Assembly: GCA_033807775.1 (NCBI GenBank) | Contig: JAWVWS010001071.1 | Coordinates: 1-64,000 of the forward strand | Direction: 5' to 3' | DNA from: Saussurea involucrata | Lineage: Eukaryota > Streptophyta > Magnoliopsida > Asterales > Asteraceae | DNA length: 64,000 bases | In this document: positions 38,205 to 50,773 of the stretch, in pieces | Layout: each line of letters begins with the position of its first letter | Numbering within the stretch: the first letter of the stretch is position 1 | Made by a program: the position numbers and the translations under genes | The notes under the pieces: generated by a model | Databases searched by the model: none | What the model was told of the DNA's origin: nothing | What the model saw: only the letters and a program-made list of their open reading frames with translations

Positions 38205-38460
38205 AGTGTTGAATTACCGCATAGAAAGGGACTCTCTAAACTCACAAGATATACCGCATGAAACAAGTTACCGCATGATACTAGCTATATACCGCACACG
38301 AGTTGTGAGGTATATAACTATCACTGAATAAAATACTTTAAGTCCCGCAAGGTATTGTGCGGGTGTGAGGTATACCGCACAAGATTTGTGCGGTATACTA
38401 AATTACCGCATGACACAGGCAGAAGATTGTGCGGTATATAGTTGTGTACGGTAACTAGAC
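38205..38460. promoter_or_regulatory. TACCGCA/TGCGGTA repeat cluster upstream of the E accessory ORF
   Basis: At least eight copies of ACCGCA, CCCGCA or their inverse lie within about 250 bp. The best is a perfect hairpin: GTATACCGCACAA (38370-38382), loop GAT, then TTGTGCGGTATAC (38386-38398). A second pair CCCGCA...TGCGGG surrounds 38344-38363. It lies just 5' of the E accessory ORF, where A has a promoter. Function is inferred from position only. Confidence 0.6.
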
Positions 38461-38729
38461 TTAGATAATTTAGAGACTTAGTCGATATGATACGTAATTA
38501 ACACACATTGTCAGATCGAATCCAAAACCCTATAAGTGATAAAATGCACATAAAACAGACACAAATTAGGTTGAAATGTTGTTGTAAATATGAAATCGAA
38601 TGCTATTTACGCAACATAAACACAAATTGAACGGATTTAAACTCTAGATTAGTAGTGAATAAGATGAACAGTCACTTGGGTCAAAACCTTAAACACCGTG
38701 AGGATAATATTGATTTACATGGAATCTAC
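38461..38729. other. AT-rich junction between elements E and B
   Basis: No coding sequence. The E-B boundary cannot be placed exactly. Confidence 0.3.
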
Positions 38730-39471
38730 AGAGCTTCTGAAGAATAATTAGGTAGCATATTTCTTTCAGAACCTCTGAATACTTATGTCGGAGTTATTTA
38801 AGCATATCTTTCTAAGTTTCTTGTTCTCAGAGCCTCTGATCTGCCCATCAGAGCCTCCTTATTTCCTTAAACTGTTCTATGCAAATCTTATCATTTTTTT
38901 ATCCAACCATAGTTTAAGGGGGAGCAAATCAGGTTCATTATTCAAGGAGGAACAAGCGCGAAATTTCAGAAATTCAGTGTATTCTAACACAGAGCCTCTG
39001 AACTATCCTCAGAACTCTCTGAATTATAACACTTAGAACTTCTGAAGAACAAGGTATTAAGATTACGAGGTGAAAACGTTTGAGAATGGAAAACCTATTC
39101 TAATTCAAACAACTTTGAATAAATCCCTGAACTCTTTCCTCAAAAATCATGCATCTCTGAACCTTTGTCAGAGCCTCTGAACGCAGAGCCTCTGTCAATA
39201 TTTCTCAGATTCTGATCATTGTGCAAGGAGTTTATGGATAACTTCTTAATCAGATTTTAGGGTTTTAAATCATTTGGATACAAGAGGTGAAACAACTTGA
39301 AAAGATGCACATTCTATCAACTTCAGAGGCAATGATCTTCTCGAGCCTCATCCTTTCAGAAACACTTACGTGTTTTTCTGATTCAGAGTGCGGGTTATTT
39401 TGAAAATGACCAAACTGTCACCCACTCACAATTCTACGTGACGGCTCCACTTGAGCAAATTTTTTCAGATC
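38730..39471 (+). other. Non-coding leader of element B with CAGAGCCTCTG repeats
   Basis: Perfect CAGAGCCTCTG copies occur at 38828, 38990, 39169 and 39184, and many CTCTGAA/TTCAGAG variants lie between. A GGGGGAG tract is near 38920. It precedes the B accessory ORF and is separated from it by the insertion at 39477-41666. The 5' part of B (LTR, gag, pol) is not present, so B is truncated. Confidence 0.6.
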
Positions 39472-39476
39472 CAAGG

Positions 39477-41666
39477 TGTTGTTTACTTTTGGTGTATCCT
39501 TTAAAATACAACTTCTTTATAAATAAACCTTGACGCAAGTATACATCTTGGCCTATTATCGTCTTTAAACAAGTAATAATGGTACAAAGTACATAATATC
39601 GATCCCACACGGAAGCATGGAAAAGTTTCTCTTTAAAAGTCCAGTTTGTAAAAGCGAGTTTCAGATGGCGAATTCGAAAACAATATTTTTTTGTTGGAGG
39701 TTTGGTTAACAATTAAACTAGAATCAATTATAGATAGAATCACATGGTATAAAGATCCGTTGGGATGAAATTAATAACTAGATATAAAGATGAGACGACA
39801 TTCCTTGGTTATCTCAAGAGTACACTATTTTATGATACAACGTACCGGGTGTCAATTGGTCAATTGTGATCCACCATAAAATATAACCTTGATTTAAATA
39901 ACCTTGGACAATCATGCCATACGATACACCTCTTTATTTTATTATCGGCCTCGGTCCCAACTTCACTTTATACCCCGAACTAGGACTCTTAGCCCATCAT
40001 CATTCGACTTCTAATTATAAAGGATGTATGAACTAAAAAGCAAATAATGGAGATGGACAGTGCAATAAACAACTTACAATAATAGAAATTACGTAACTTG
40101 TTATGCAAGTAATCAACTCCCGAAAATAAAGCGAATATTAAATTGCAGAAAATGTAAATGACAATAATTAAAGTACAGAAATGTAAATGACAGAAAATAA
40201 AGTGCGTAAATTAAAGAGAGTTAAAAGTAAATTGCGTAAAGTAAATTGCGTAAAGTAAATTGCAGAAAATGTAAATTGCAGTAATTAAAGTACAAAAAAT
40301 AAAATGCGTTAATTAAATGGACAAAATAATAAAAACTGGAATTAAAGACCGAGAAGTTAACGACGGCTTTAGATTGCAAGGGAAATCTTGTTTCAAATGT
40401 GGACTTAAAACATACGGAATCCTTAAGTGAACCACCACCGGTCACGGTTGAAATAGATTTCAACCGTTAAGCTATGGATTTGGATACTCAAAAAGCCCGA
40501 GAACCAATTAACGAAAAAGTACTATTATAAAAACGAAAGTTGATGAATTATAAAGTGAAATTTGACGAGCAAGTAAACAGATTTCTTTGTATTAAAACCT
40601 CTACAATTCCATAAACTATATTCAACCGTGAACCAAATAAGATTGGGAACCCGAAAGTATTAGTCGGATTTCCGGTGAATAATAGTAATGAAATTGGATA
40701 AGAATTAATAGTGAAGAAACCAAAGAACGTTAAGTGAATTATAAAGGAAAACTTGACGTGCAAGTAACAAATTTCTCTATATTAAAACTTCTAACAATTC
40801 CATATATTCAACCGTGAACCAAGTAAGATTGGGAACCCGAAAGTATTAGTCGGACTTCCGGTGAATAATAGTAACGGAATTGGAATTGGGATTAATAGTG
40901 GAGAAATCGTAAGTTTCAATTTAAACTTGAAAACCGTAGGAAGTTGTAAAGCAATCGATGGTCACCATAGATGATAAACAACGTAAAACAAAGTGCGGAA
41001 AAGTAACGAACAAGTACCAAACGACAAAACGGAAATGTAACGAAAGTAGATAAATAACCAACGATGACCGAACCGAAAAGGTTCAACCCGTGAGCCTTAG
41101 CTTCGGTTGTGGAACCGTAAGCTAATGGTTCACCTAAAAAACTAGACTACTTGATCAACAAAGGAAGTTTGAAGATGTTTTAACTAGGCATTAAGCACTC
41201 CTATATATAGTGCTTAATGATGGGTTTGGGTCTAAACATTGGGGGCCCATGAAGACAAAACAAAAAGCCCACAATTGTTTTAACAATACAAAGTGGAACC
41301 GGCCCAAATCATGGCCGGCCCAATCGGCTAAAACCGAGCCCAAAAATCTATTGTTTATAAAAACCGATTATGCACACGACCCAAAATTGGAATTTCACCC
41401 GTAAGCCCGAAACTGCAACCCGATCTTCCTTTAACTGCATCTCGTCAAAAACTGGATTCCATACGGCCCTTTTATCAAACCTGAAATGTGCACATAAATA
41501 ATTTAACTTTTTGTTGCATTTTTCTCATATTTATATAAAAACAGTAAATCTTTATTTTATGCTTATAATTGTAGAAAATATTACGTAAATGACTCAATGG
41601 GGAACAAAAACTAGATCAAAATTGAAATTAAACGCTTAAAATGGGGTTGATAAAATAACCCTATCA
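39477..41666. mobile_element. 2.19 kb LTR-like insertion inside element B (solo LTR or non-autonomous element)
   Basis: It starts TGTTG and ends TATCA (TG...CA). It is flanked by CAAGG (39472-39476) and CAAGA (41667-41671), a 5 bp target duplication with one mismatch. No retroelement protein is encoded. The interior has AAATTGCGTAAAGT tandem units (about 40225-40265) and a tandem duplication of about 186 bp (roughly 40548-40735 and 40738-40915, both containing GGGAACCCGAAAGTATTAG). It could be a long solo LTR or a complete element without ORFs. The CASP-side and B-side sequences do not help decide. Confidence 0.5.
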
Positions 41667-41671
41667 CAAGA

Positions 41672-44600
41672 CCACGTGTCATTTCCCCAATGGCCATCTG
41701 ACATTGAAGCCGCAACCACGTATCCTTAGACGTCGTTCCATTACCCTGACACTCGAGTACCATCCAAAACCCATTTTCAGTCTTACGCTTTCAAATTCTC
41801 TCGAACTTAATACTTTCCATCTCTAAAACCTCCAAACTTCAAGTTCCTACCTGCAACAATGGTTGCTTAAGCAGATTCTGGTGATTCAAGCAGAATCGTT
41901 CCCAACAATGCCTGAAACTTCATGAACATTCCTGTAAAGGGAATAACTACTACATCGACCTATTCTTCGACATATACGACCAAGTCTACCACATCATCAT
42001 CGAGTTCTTCAACAAATGTGAACTTTTCTTTGCCCTGACGTCAGTGGACAAAATGGTCCCTATTTCATACGTCCAACAATGGTGGTCCACATCCGCCTAT
42101 AATGAAGAAGAAGAAGGAATCGTAAGGTATGTAGAAGACGAAGGAGAAGGAGGTGGATCGATCAGAATAAGACCAGAAACTCTTAGGACAGTATTTTTCA
42201 TGTTTACAACCAAAGATCTCCAAATTACAGCCTTTGAACAACCCCCAACCACTAAAACCCTGCTAGAATTCATTAGGCATCTAGGGTACAATCAACCAAT
42301 AACCAGACTTAGTGACTTTAGAAGAAAATTCTTGCCACCCATCTGGAATTTCATGTTTCGTGTGCTCAACAGAACCCTATCATGCAAAACCGGAATCCTT
42401 GACCAAACCAATCCTACCATCATGACCCTGATGTATGGTCTTTTCTTTAGAAGAAACTTTAACTTTGCCGAAATTCTGTTTGAAGAAATCCTTACTGTAG
42501 TAGATAAGAAGAACAAGGCTCTGACGAAAGGAAAGGGAGTAGGAGAAGACAAAGCCCTAACCTCTGTGATGTTTGCATGATCATCTCCATGGTCATCAGA
42601 TTCGCATTTCAGAAGCTGAAGCTCTCTGAAGATAGAGCGAAGACCCCGAACTGGCTGATGAACTCTTTCAAGCCAACAGTGTTTAGACCTGGCAAAAACT
42701 GACACGACACGTTAACCCAAGACGAACTCGACACGAAATAAACTTGTTTGGGTAATACATTTCAACCCGTTTAAGTAAACGGGTTGACACACACGACATG
42801 AAAATTAAACGAGTAAGGTCAAGGTCAAAAACTTCAACTCGAAAATGACCCGAATAACCCGTTTATATATATATATACATATATATTATAAGTTTTCTTT
42901 TTAATGCTTTGGTAATGTTTTGGATTTGATTAGAACTTATAAGTTTGAACTATAAAATTTATATTTGTAATTTTTTTGAATTTTAGATTTGTAAATTTTT
43001 TGCGAATTTTTGATTTTTGATTTTTAGTTTTATAAATGTTAAACGAGTTAGGCGGGTCAGGTTAGGGTTGGGATTTTCTGACCCATTTATTGAATGGGTC
43101 GGGTTTGGGTTAGGCACTCTCAACCCATTTAACTTTGAACCCGGCATGAATTTGACACGACACGATGAGTTTTCCAGGTCTAACAGTGTTCAACCCCTAT
43201 CTGGCCTGCAGAAGAGTACCCAGAACCATGTTTGAAGTTCTTTAATTCAATTCTCCAAGCATAGAAATATATCTTAGTGTTTCCCAACCAATAGAACCAG
43301 ATGTGGAGTCCCCAACACACTTAGGACCTCAGCCTAAAATTATGAGAGTTCAGAGAATGGATCAGTGAACGGTGGTTCAGAGGGCGGAGTACCAGAGGGA
43401 GCCCCCTCATAGGGAGTAAAGGGAGAGACTTCAGAAGCTAGAGTAGAGAGTAGCTCGGCCAGCTCTGAAGAGAGTGAGAAGGAGAGTGAGCGATCTGTGT
43501 GTTCTAACCCCTTAGAAGCCGACAGTCTTGTGAGCATAGAAAAAGATGTTCTTCAGGACACACATGTATACCCTAGGACTCCCATCCAAACTTCCAGTGC
43601 TACCAATCTAACTATCCAAGATGATCCAGCATCAATGGATATTGAAACAAAGGTGCACACCTCGAACCCTAACCAACCTAACCATTCAGAGGCACCTCTT
43701 TCTATCTCTGAACTGCACAAGCCAGGGGAAACCTCACTTATGGACATGCCCATTGAAAACATAAGTGCCCTCTCACCTCGGGGTACGACATATATACCCA
43801 CACAAAATGATGCCTCTGTGGCTCATCAGGAACCAGACCATAGACCCCACGATATCTTCAGAATATCGCGTAAGGACTGCCCAACTCAAGGGTAGTGGGA
43901 AGACCTAGTAGACCAAGACCTCACTTGTCTGGATCACAAGAAGGTCAATTATATCTATTTCACTTCCTTGGAATCTGAGGAGGAGGAAGTTGAAGTAATC
44001 AGAACACCCAGAGATGCCTCTCCTAAAAAAGAGTCAAGGATTAGGTGGAAGTATTTCCAGAGACAACATCAAGCTATCTTTGAATGAAGGCTCCTCTGAA
44101 CTCGAGGAAAAATTAGCAACATGTGTTGTTGATAAGTTACGCCTTTCTGATTTAATCACAAAGACAGAGTTCACAAGTTTTTGTGAGGAAATAAGAGGCT
44201 CCTTAAATGAGTTTAAACTTATCAAAGCAGGTACATCAGAGCCTTCTCCTTCTGCCACTATAGAGACCGATATAAAAGCAGAAGTCTCAGATTTAAAGCA
44301 AAAACTAACATAGTCTACTCAGAAGGTTGCTAATTTTGAGAAGAGGATTGGTGAAGACTCAAAGACCATTCTGAACGAGGTAAAGACTCTCAGAGAGGGG
44401 CTCGCTAAACTTCAGAGAGACCAGGTTCCCCCTTCTGAACCTTCTCCCTTTGTTGGCCTCAGCGAAGTAGACCTCAAGGCTCTCTCTGAAGTCATCACCA
44501 AGGGGATCTATGCTTCTATTGCTTCCATGCCTACTCCAACTCCATAGTTTCCATCCCCTGAACCCAGAAGACCAGTTAAGGATTTGGTCACTAAAGCCGA

Positions 44601-45688
44601 CATGGTGCCCTCGACCCCTCTACAGAAGCAAGTCCTTCCTCTTCAGAACCAAACAAGGAAGACCTTGCTGCCATCGTTGTCTACGTTCTGGATTCCTCAC
44701 CAATCTCACCAAGAAATGAAACCTCACCAAGGAATGAACCAGAGAGGACAACAACCCAATCCTCTGTTGATGACCAATCACCACCTATTCTCATCCCAAC
44801 CACACCAATAGTAATCCCTGCTTCAACTTGTTCTGAAGTAGCAATAGTTCCTCAAGTGCCAAGCCTTTTCATACCTCCACTACAGACATAAGCTTCAAAT
44901 AACCATCCAGCAGAACCAAATAATATGGATCTCGATGAAGACATTGAAGGATCATCTAATGATGATGTCCCTGATTCTCCAGACAGACCTCCAGTGATTA
45001 TGAGGGGTCTGATAGGAGAAACTGTAGAGAAGGCAAGGGCAGAACAAGAAGAAGAATACAGAGCTACAGAAAAAGCAAAAGAAAATGCATCCTCTGAAGT
45101 CCAAACCTCAGAAAAGACAACAGAAGTATTAGAGAAAAAGATATCAGAGAACCCACAAGAAAAGGAAACTCAAGAGAAGACCCTAGAGGACAGTCATTCA
45201 GAGAATGTTGCTCCTAAACAAACTCTACCATCTCTTAGTGTTCCTGCAAATCTTTTCAAAACAGGTTGGAAATTTGCCTCCACTACAAATGCACCTAAGA
45301 TCATGTCTATAGAGGATACTTACAGGTACCTCTATCATGAGACTGACTTGGGTGCACTTTATGCCACCCCTCTGAATCCACGCCTAAAGCCAGACATGAA
45401 TGCCATCAGAAGAAGGTTTATCAGAGATAGAACAAGTCTCAGAAAAGATGTTTACTCTGAAATTTCCATCAGAGATGTTCACAGGGTCCATGAGAGAAAG
45501 TTCAACTACAATCGAATCACTTATCATGAGTACACTGTTGAAAGAACTGATAAGAAGATCTACACCTTTCGATGTCAATGACCTTGTTCTTCTAAACCCC
45601 TATGATTTGGAGAGATTACATGGATACTTTCTTGCTAAAGCTGATAGAATCAGAGTATACGGTGCTACCATGAGAGAGATAGAAATGT
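41672..45688 (+). pseudogene. Post-pol accessory ORF of element B, 5' portion
   Basis: A G-box (CACGTG, 41673) and CCAAT (41687) precede an open frame that runs from about 41938 through MDKMVPISYVQQWW to 42580. It includes an aromatic-rich helical domain (FLPPIWNFMFRVLNRTLS). From 42690 to 43180 a CGGGTT-rich stretch is inserted. Ser/Pro/Glu-rich and coiled-coil frames follow: 43497-43895, 44014-44313, and 44925-45581 (218 aa with a Glu/Lys-rich coil). The last frame (45400-45688) carries FDVNDLVLLNPYDLERL. The reading frame is cut at 45689 by insertion of element A and resumes at 58138. Frameshifts show it is decayed. Confidence 0.75.
42690..43185. repeat. GC-rich CGGGTT/AACCCG-containing insertion within B
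   Basis: The ends read AGACCTGGCAAAAACTGACACGACACG (about 42686) and, inverted near 43180, AGACCTGGAAAACTCATCGTGTCGTG, an imperfect terminal inverted repeat. The same style of GGGTCGGGTTTGGG content occurs in the hAT-like pieces near 1-2733. Probably a MITE interrupting the accessory ORF. Confidence 0.6.
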
Positions 45689-46647
45689 TGTTGGTCCCAA
45701 AGGGGTTATACAAGTTTGTAGAGGGGGGGTTGAATACAAACACACGATTTTTATCTTTCTAAATTGTTTATTGATATGTATCAAACAATTTACAGTTTGT
45801 TGCGGAACAAGATTAAGGAATAAACTTAATCTAAACAAACTATGAAAACACTAAGATTTCTTGCACTAGAAATAAGAGAGAAAGAAAATAAGAATACTAA
45901 GGAGAGTATTCTTCCACACAGTAAGTTCAGCGAGAGAAGGAATGGCCGAGCACTTCACAAATGAAGTAGGGTTTCCTTTATACACTGCATGCATTTAATG
46001 CACAACAGTACACCTTTACACGTGGCAGCCTCTAGTTGGTTGCATGGTTTGACTTCAGTAGACAACCTAGTGGCCGCATGATGAACAGTGTAGAATCAGA
46101 GTTGGTTGTACGATTATAGACAAAAGGGATGTCCGTTCTGACAAAATCGTACGGAGGCGTGCAAGTGGATAAGACAAAAGTTGCTTCTAGAGGAGGCTTC
46201 ATGATCAGCGTTCGCTGAATGATTCTTTATCAGCGAATGATAAAGTTCAGCGTTCGCTGAAGTCTTCTACTTGAAACTTCCCGTTGAGTGGACAAGTCTG
46301 GGCTTCGCTGATATCCGCATCAGGTCACTAGTAGACTTAGTCGCTGGTTCTTTGGCTTGATCTTCGATTTCAGCGTAGAACATGGTTGACGTGAATCTTG
46401 TCTTCAGGGATCATAAGTAAACAACATAAGTTATCAGCGATCACCAGTGAGACTGAACAGGCTCAGGGCTCACTGATGTACAGTGTTCGCTGAAGTGTAT
46501 ACTTAAAGCGTATGTTTTCATCAACGATACTAAACAGACTTAGTATATTTTCTTTGATGACAAAACATTAATACATATTGTCTACTTATAATTTTCACTA
46601 AGTGTTTCTCAGGGTCATTATCAAATCATTGAGGGTTTGGATCAACA
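45689..46647 (-). repeat. Element A LTR (3' LTR in element sense)
   Basis: 959 bp. Contains the inverted pairs TCAGCG-TT-CGCTGA at 46205-46218 and TTCAGCG-TT-CGCTGAA at 46246-46261, plus several single TCAGCGA/TTCGCTGA words. Includes a G-run near 45726. Confidence 0.95.
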
Positions 46648-46928
46648 ATCTCCCCCTATTTGACGATGACATAGCAATAAAAGAAAATTGCTAAGTTTAA
46701 AAAACATAAGGATAAAAAGGACTCATAAAATATTTGTCCCATTTACTGTTTTTAGGGATCTTTTTAGGTACTGATGGAGTAAAGTACATTCACTGAAAAT
46801 TTTCATTAACTTCGTAGAGATTACAAGGGAAAGTGGAAAAATTACAAGTACAGTGAATTAAAATTTACAAGTACAAAAAGTTACAGGCTGATAAAAGATA
46901 GAAGAATTACAAAAGGAGATCCTATCAT

Positions 46929-48146
46929 CTATTCAGGTTCATTCTTGGCAAGAAGTTCATCAAGAGTATTTGTTTTAGGGACCATCCAATCAGGGACTTT
47001 CACTCCCTGTTCTCTTCTTTTCTTGGCTTCCTTGTAGATCAAGGGCTTCATGAAATGTCCGAGGAGGTCTTCTCTGAATCCACACCAGTAGATGAGATTT
47101 ATGAGCTGTTCGATAGGAATAATGGATAGCTCAGAGATGCGTTGAAAGCATTTGCGTCCAGTGCAGTCATTGAAGAAAATACCATAAGGTTCGCCGAGAA
47201 CCTTTCCAAGGATAAAGTCTTCACCAGGGGGTAGGGAGACATCGAGTGCTGATAGATCAGGATCAGGACCAAGGATAGCTTCTCGTGAGAAATTGATGCC
47301 GGTTTTACTTCGTATAGGAGGACCTGAAGCTGAGGGTTTATTCTTTTTCTTTGCAGCATGCCTTCTATTTTGAACTGGAGGAGGAAGAGGAGAGATATCA
47401 ACGGCTGATGTTACCAAGTCGATCTGCTTGTTCAGAGCTTTCTCGACAAAGGATTTATAATTTGAATGCGACCGCTGAATGAATATCCACATCTCCAACC
47501 ATTCAGAGAAACCAAGCTGATCAAGCCACGAAGTGTAGATGATTGCCTTATGACCATTCTCTCTGATAATCTGAATGTCAATGATAGGAACGTCGTTGAG
47601 CGTCCTTCCCCTGATGTTGACCATTTTGATTCTAGATCCATGATGTTGGAAATGACATTTCTTTTTGCACTAAGCTATAGTGGATTCAGAGACCTTTGTT
47701 TTCTCTTCTCTGATCTTCTTTGAGTCGTTCCAGAGCTTTCGCTGAATAGAGACAGGGTCCTTGACTGAACGTTGAACGAGTTCTAAGGCATATTCTTTAT
47801 TTTTTTCTTCAGCCTCCTTTCGTTCAGCCATGAGTTTTTCAGCTTTGAAAGCCTCAGCGATTTCCCTGTTTGATAATAAACTCAGATGAGGAGGGACAAT
47901 GCGTTGATCTTCCAATTTTTGAATCATCGCTGCTCTATTTCTTTTTATATTTTCACTTGGTTTTTGAGGAACCAAGGAAGGTCTTTTCGGTGCTAGAGCA
48001 GCTCTTCTTCTTCTTATTCAAAAACGTCATCGGTCCCATCAAAGTTCAGGACCGGGATTATTTGCTCTTCAGCTCTTGTGGCTGGGATTATTGTGAGGTT
48101 GTCGAGAGGAGCTTAAGCTTGACCGTCAAGCAGGGGAGAGGATTAG
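46929..48146 (-). pseudogene. Accessory ORF of element A, 3' portion (after candidate intron)
   Basis: From N to C: a degraded start (about 48146-47980) with TIIPATRAEEQIIPV in a shifted frame, then a Lys/Glu-rich coiled coil (47975-47670), one in-frame TAG, and in the same frame a 231-codon block (47624-46929). That block holds SWLDQLGFSEWLEMW, a basic linker (RRHAAKKKNKP) and EPYGIFFNDCTGRKCFQRI. The last motif aligns with element E (EFGMVYKNGSGDKC) and element C. It ends 280 bp before the 3' LTR. No known catalytic motif is visible. Basic and helical segments could bind nucleic acid, but that is speculation. Confidence 0.75.
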
Positions 48147-48297
48147 CTGAAACAAAATGATCACAAAGTTAAGATCATTTGGGAGAAGAGATAGAGAAAG
48201 GATGAGTTTAAGTGTTTAGGGGTTTGAGAGTGAGTAGGATAGATATTGAGAAGAGGTAGATGAAGGATGCAGTGTTAGGGAATATGATGTAACATAC
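48147..48297 (-). other. Candidate spliceosomal intron in the element A accessory ORF
   Basis: On the minus strand an acidic open frame ends KKPVCQ at CAG|GTATGT (donor 48296-48297). The sequence then becomes AT- and pyrimidine-rich with stop codons, and reaches TTTTGTTTCAG|CT (acceptor 48147-48149). Length 151 nt, close to a typical plant intron, with TTAAC-type branch candidates. The downstream phase is not open at once, which I attribute to later frameshifts. Not proven without RNA. Confidence 0.5.
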
Positions 48298-50773
48298 CTG
48301 ACAAACTGGCTTCTTGAGGAGAATAGCCAGGTTGTCCTCAGAGAGGCCTTTGTTCTTACCCTGGTTGGCCGCAGTCGCTGGAAGCTTGGTTTTGGTCCCC
48401 TCCCCTTGTTCTTTCAAAACAACTCCCTTCAGAGCAGGGATCCTTGGTTGCTTTTGCTGGAACACGAAACCTTCATCGTCATCGTCATCATCATTAGGGG
48501 ATGAAGATGGTTCATCATCTTTCAGATCAAGATCTTCTTCGTCTTCTTCAGCGTCAGCATCCTCATCGTCCTCTGAGGATTCAACAGTCATCGGAGAGTT
48601 GACTTGTTCTTCGAGATGCTCCCCTCAGAATGAGAGGGATTTTTCTCGGTTCCCTCAGGGCTTTCATCTCCCTGAGGTTTTTCAGCAATACCCTCCCCCT
48701 CAGAAACATGGGGAAGACCTTCATCTTTGTCCTTTCCCCCCTCTTCCACATGTTGGATGGGGGAGGCAACAACAGCAGCAGCATCAGTGGTAGTAGCAGC
48801 AACTAGCTGTTCAGTATTCCTGTCTTCTGGGCCAGGAATGACTGAACGGTTTTCAACCGCTGCTAATCTGTCTTCTAGGCCAGATATAGCAGGGGTTGTC
48901 TTCATGATGTGCTCCACTGCCTTTTTCCAAGTTTTCTCGATCGAGCTGAGAAAAGTGGGACAAAGGAACAGTGGGAGCATTCAGGTGGTTGAGGATTTGT
49001 TGCAACAGATTGTTTGAGGAGCCGGCCGTCTGAGTGAGAGAGCCCACCTCAGTCTTTAAGGACGAGACCTCCCCCTGAAGTTTTGACACATCTGTCTTCA
49101 TCGATGTGACTTCGCTGGACATAGTGGAGAAATTGGAGGAGAGGCCCGTGTTGGTAGTGTTTAGGGCGGTGAGAGTGGAAGAGTTGTCGGTGATGGCCTC
49201 AGCGACACTAGATAAACCACCCGTAATCTTGGAGACGTCAGCGGTTAAAGCTTTGTCTTTGACAGCATCGGCCAGTGTATTCAGCGTCTCCCCAGCGTTT
49301 GTAACCGTTGTGGAGTTATTGGAGATGGAGGTGGTAAGAGTTTCCACCTTATTAGCAATCTCTGTGAGGGGGTGGCTAATAGTGCCCAAGTTAGGAACTG
49401 TAACAGAGAATAACTTGTGAACAAAGGAAAGCTCAGAAGTTGGGGGTTCAGAGAGAGGAGTGGTTAGGTTACCTGGAGGCGGGTTGGAAAAAGTGTTGAT
49501 ATCACGGTAGCCTGACAAGTGTTCCATGTCATCTTCCAGCGTTCGACGACTGGGAGCGCCTTTAGGTCCTTGATTCTGGTGCATCAAGCGCTGTAGTTCA
49601 TCGGCAGAGCTGTCGTCCAGATGGATGACATTTGAAGGTGATGCAGTGGGGAAAATGAATTTAGAAGAGACCAAAGAATGAGAAGGAGCAAAGGTTGTGA
49701 AGAGGGTGTGGGTAGCAGATTCAGCGTTGGATCCGCTGAGGAAAATCTCTTTAATACTTGGAGGTACTGAGAGTGGGGGGTCCTGATCCATGACAGTTTC
49801 AGTGAATGGATTCACTGGAACGGTTGAGGAAAGAGTGGCTTCAGCGGATGTGGCGGAGTGTACCACGGAACTTTCGATCATCGTCTTCAGAGGGACCAAC
49901 GTGGAGTCTTCAGCCTGGGAAGGTTTGGGTTGCTCCTTTGAGGTCTTCTTGGACTTATGGATGCCAAGGGGGGATTCAGAGTGTTTCCTCTTTTTGGAAG
50001 AGGTGGAGGTTACAGCCTGGGTATCAGCGATTGGGTCGACCGCTGCCATAGTGGTAGCTGCAGAAAGAGAAGAAGAAGAAGGAGAGCGAAGAATAGGTAA
50101 GAGTTCAGAAAGATGTACCTCGTTAGGAATGGGCTTGTAGTTGAGCACCTTCGGGCCAACCTGAGAGAGTCTCAGGTCTTCCTCTGTCGGATATTTTTCT
50201 TTTAGGCCATGCATAAAGAGGACACTAAGGAATCCGGGGTAAGGGGCCACTGCTGGGCGACCAGGGAGTTCAACCCTTTCCATAAGATCCTCAAAGATGA
50301 GGCGAGCCCAGTCTACGTGTAGACCCTTCAGTAGTACGTAACCCATAGCAGTTTGGGGATTTGAGGCCTGATCAGTGGACCCCGTCTTCGCTGAAGGGGT
50401 GACCTTATATCCGAAGGGGTGATTTGGGCTTCACCAAGCTCGGTTTCAAAGGCGATTACATCGAACTTTTTGTTCGGATTTTTTGTGGAGGTGGTTTGGG
50501 TACGGTGTGCAGTGTACCAGAACTGAGAGAGTAGATTCTTATGGGCAGGTGGTTTAATAGTCAGGGCTGTCGCCAGAGGACAGGTCTTGATGAATTTGAC
50601 AGCATCATCAAGATGGTAATATTCTTCTTCATGGGGAATTCCAAGAGAGCGTAGGGGTTGTTGGACTGAAACTGGATCTGATCCACGGAATGGCGCATGT
50701 TTGGTGCCTTAGGAAGTTCAGCACTGTCAGAAGCAGTAGGAGATGCAGCGTTGGTGTTGTCGTTGGTTGCCAT
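48298..50773 (-). pseudogene. Accessory ORF of element A, 5' portion (before candidate intron)
   Basis: Starts MATNDNTNAASP at 50773 and shifts frame near 50640. It goes on through a helical N-domain to about 50400, then a 497-codon frame (50346-48853) with VLLKGLHVDWARLIFEDL and PYPGFLSVLFMHGL. After that come a Ser/Thr/Pro-rich low-complexity section, a basic SSKKRKHSES patch that looks like a nuclear localisation signal, and an Asn/Ser/Thr-rich coiled coil of LTTSISNN-type repeats. A further frame (48980-48588) and an Asp/Glu-rich tail (48591-48298) follow. The helical domain resembles the 'putative plant transposon protein' type I recall from Asteraceae annotations. Three or more frameshifts make it non-functional now. 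Confidence 0.75.

Noticed and set aside
41195..41215. TATATATAG as a TATA box for the element B accessory ORF
   Set aside because: It lies inside the 2.19 kb insertion, not in original B sequence, and more than 700 bp before the ORF.
48314..50140. Plus-strand ORFs of 80-160 codons opposite the element A accessory ORF
   Set aside because: They mirror the low-complexity Ser/Glu/Asp composition of the real minus-strand frame and carry no motif.
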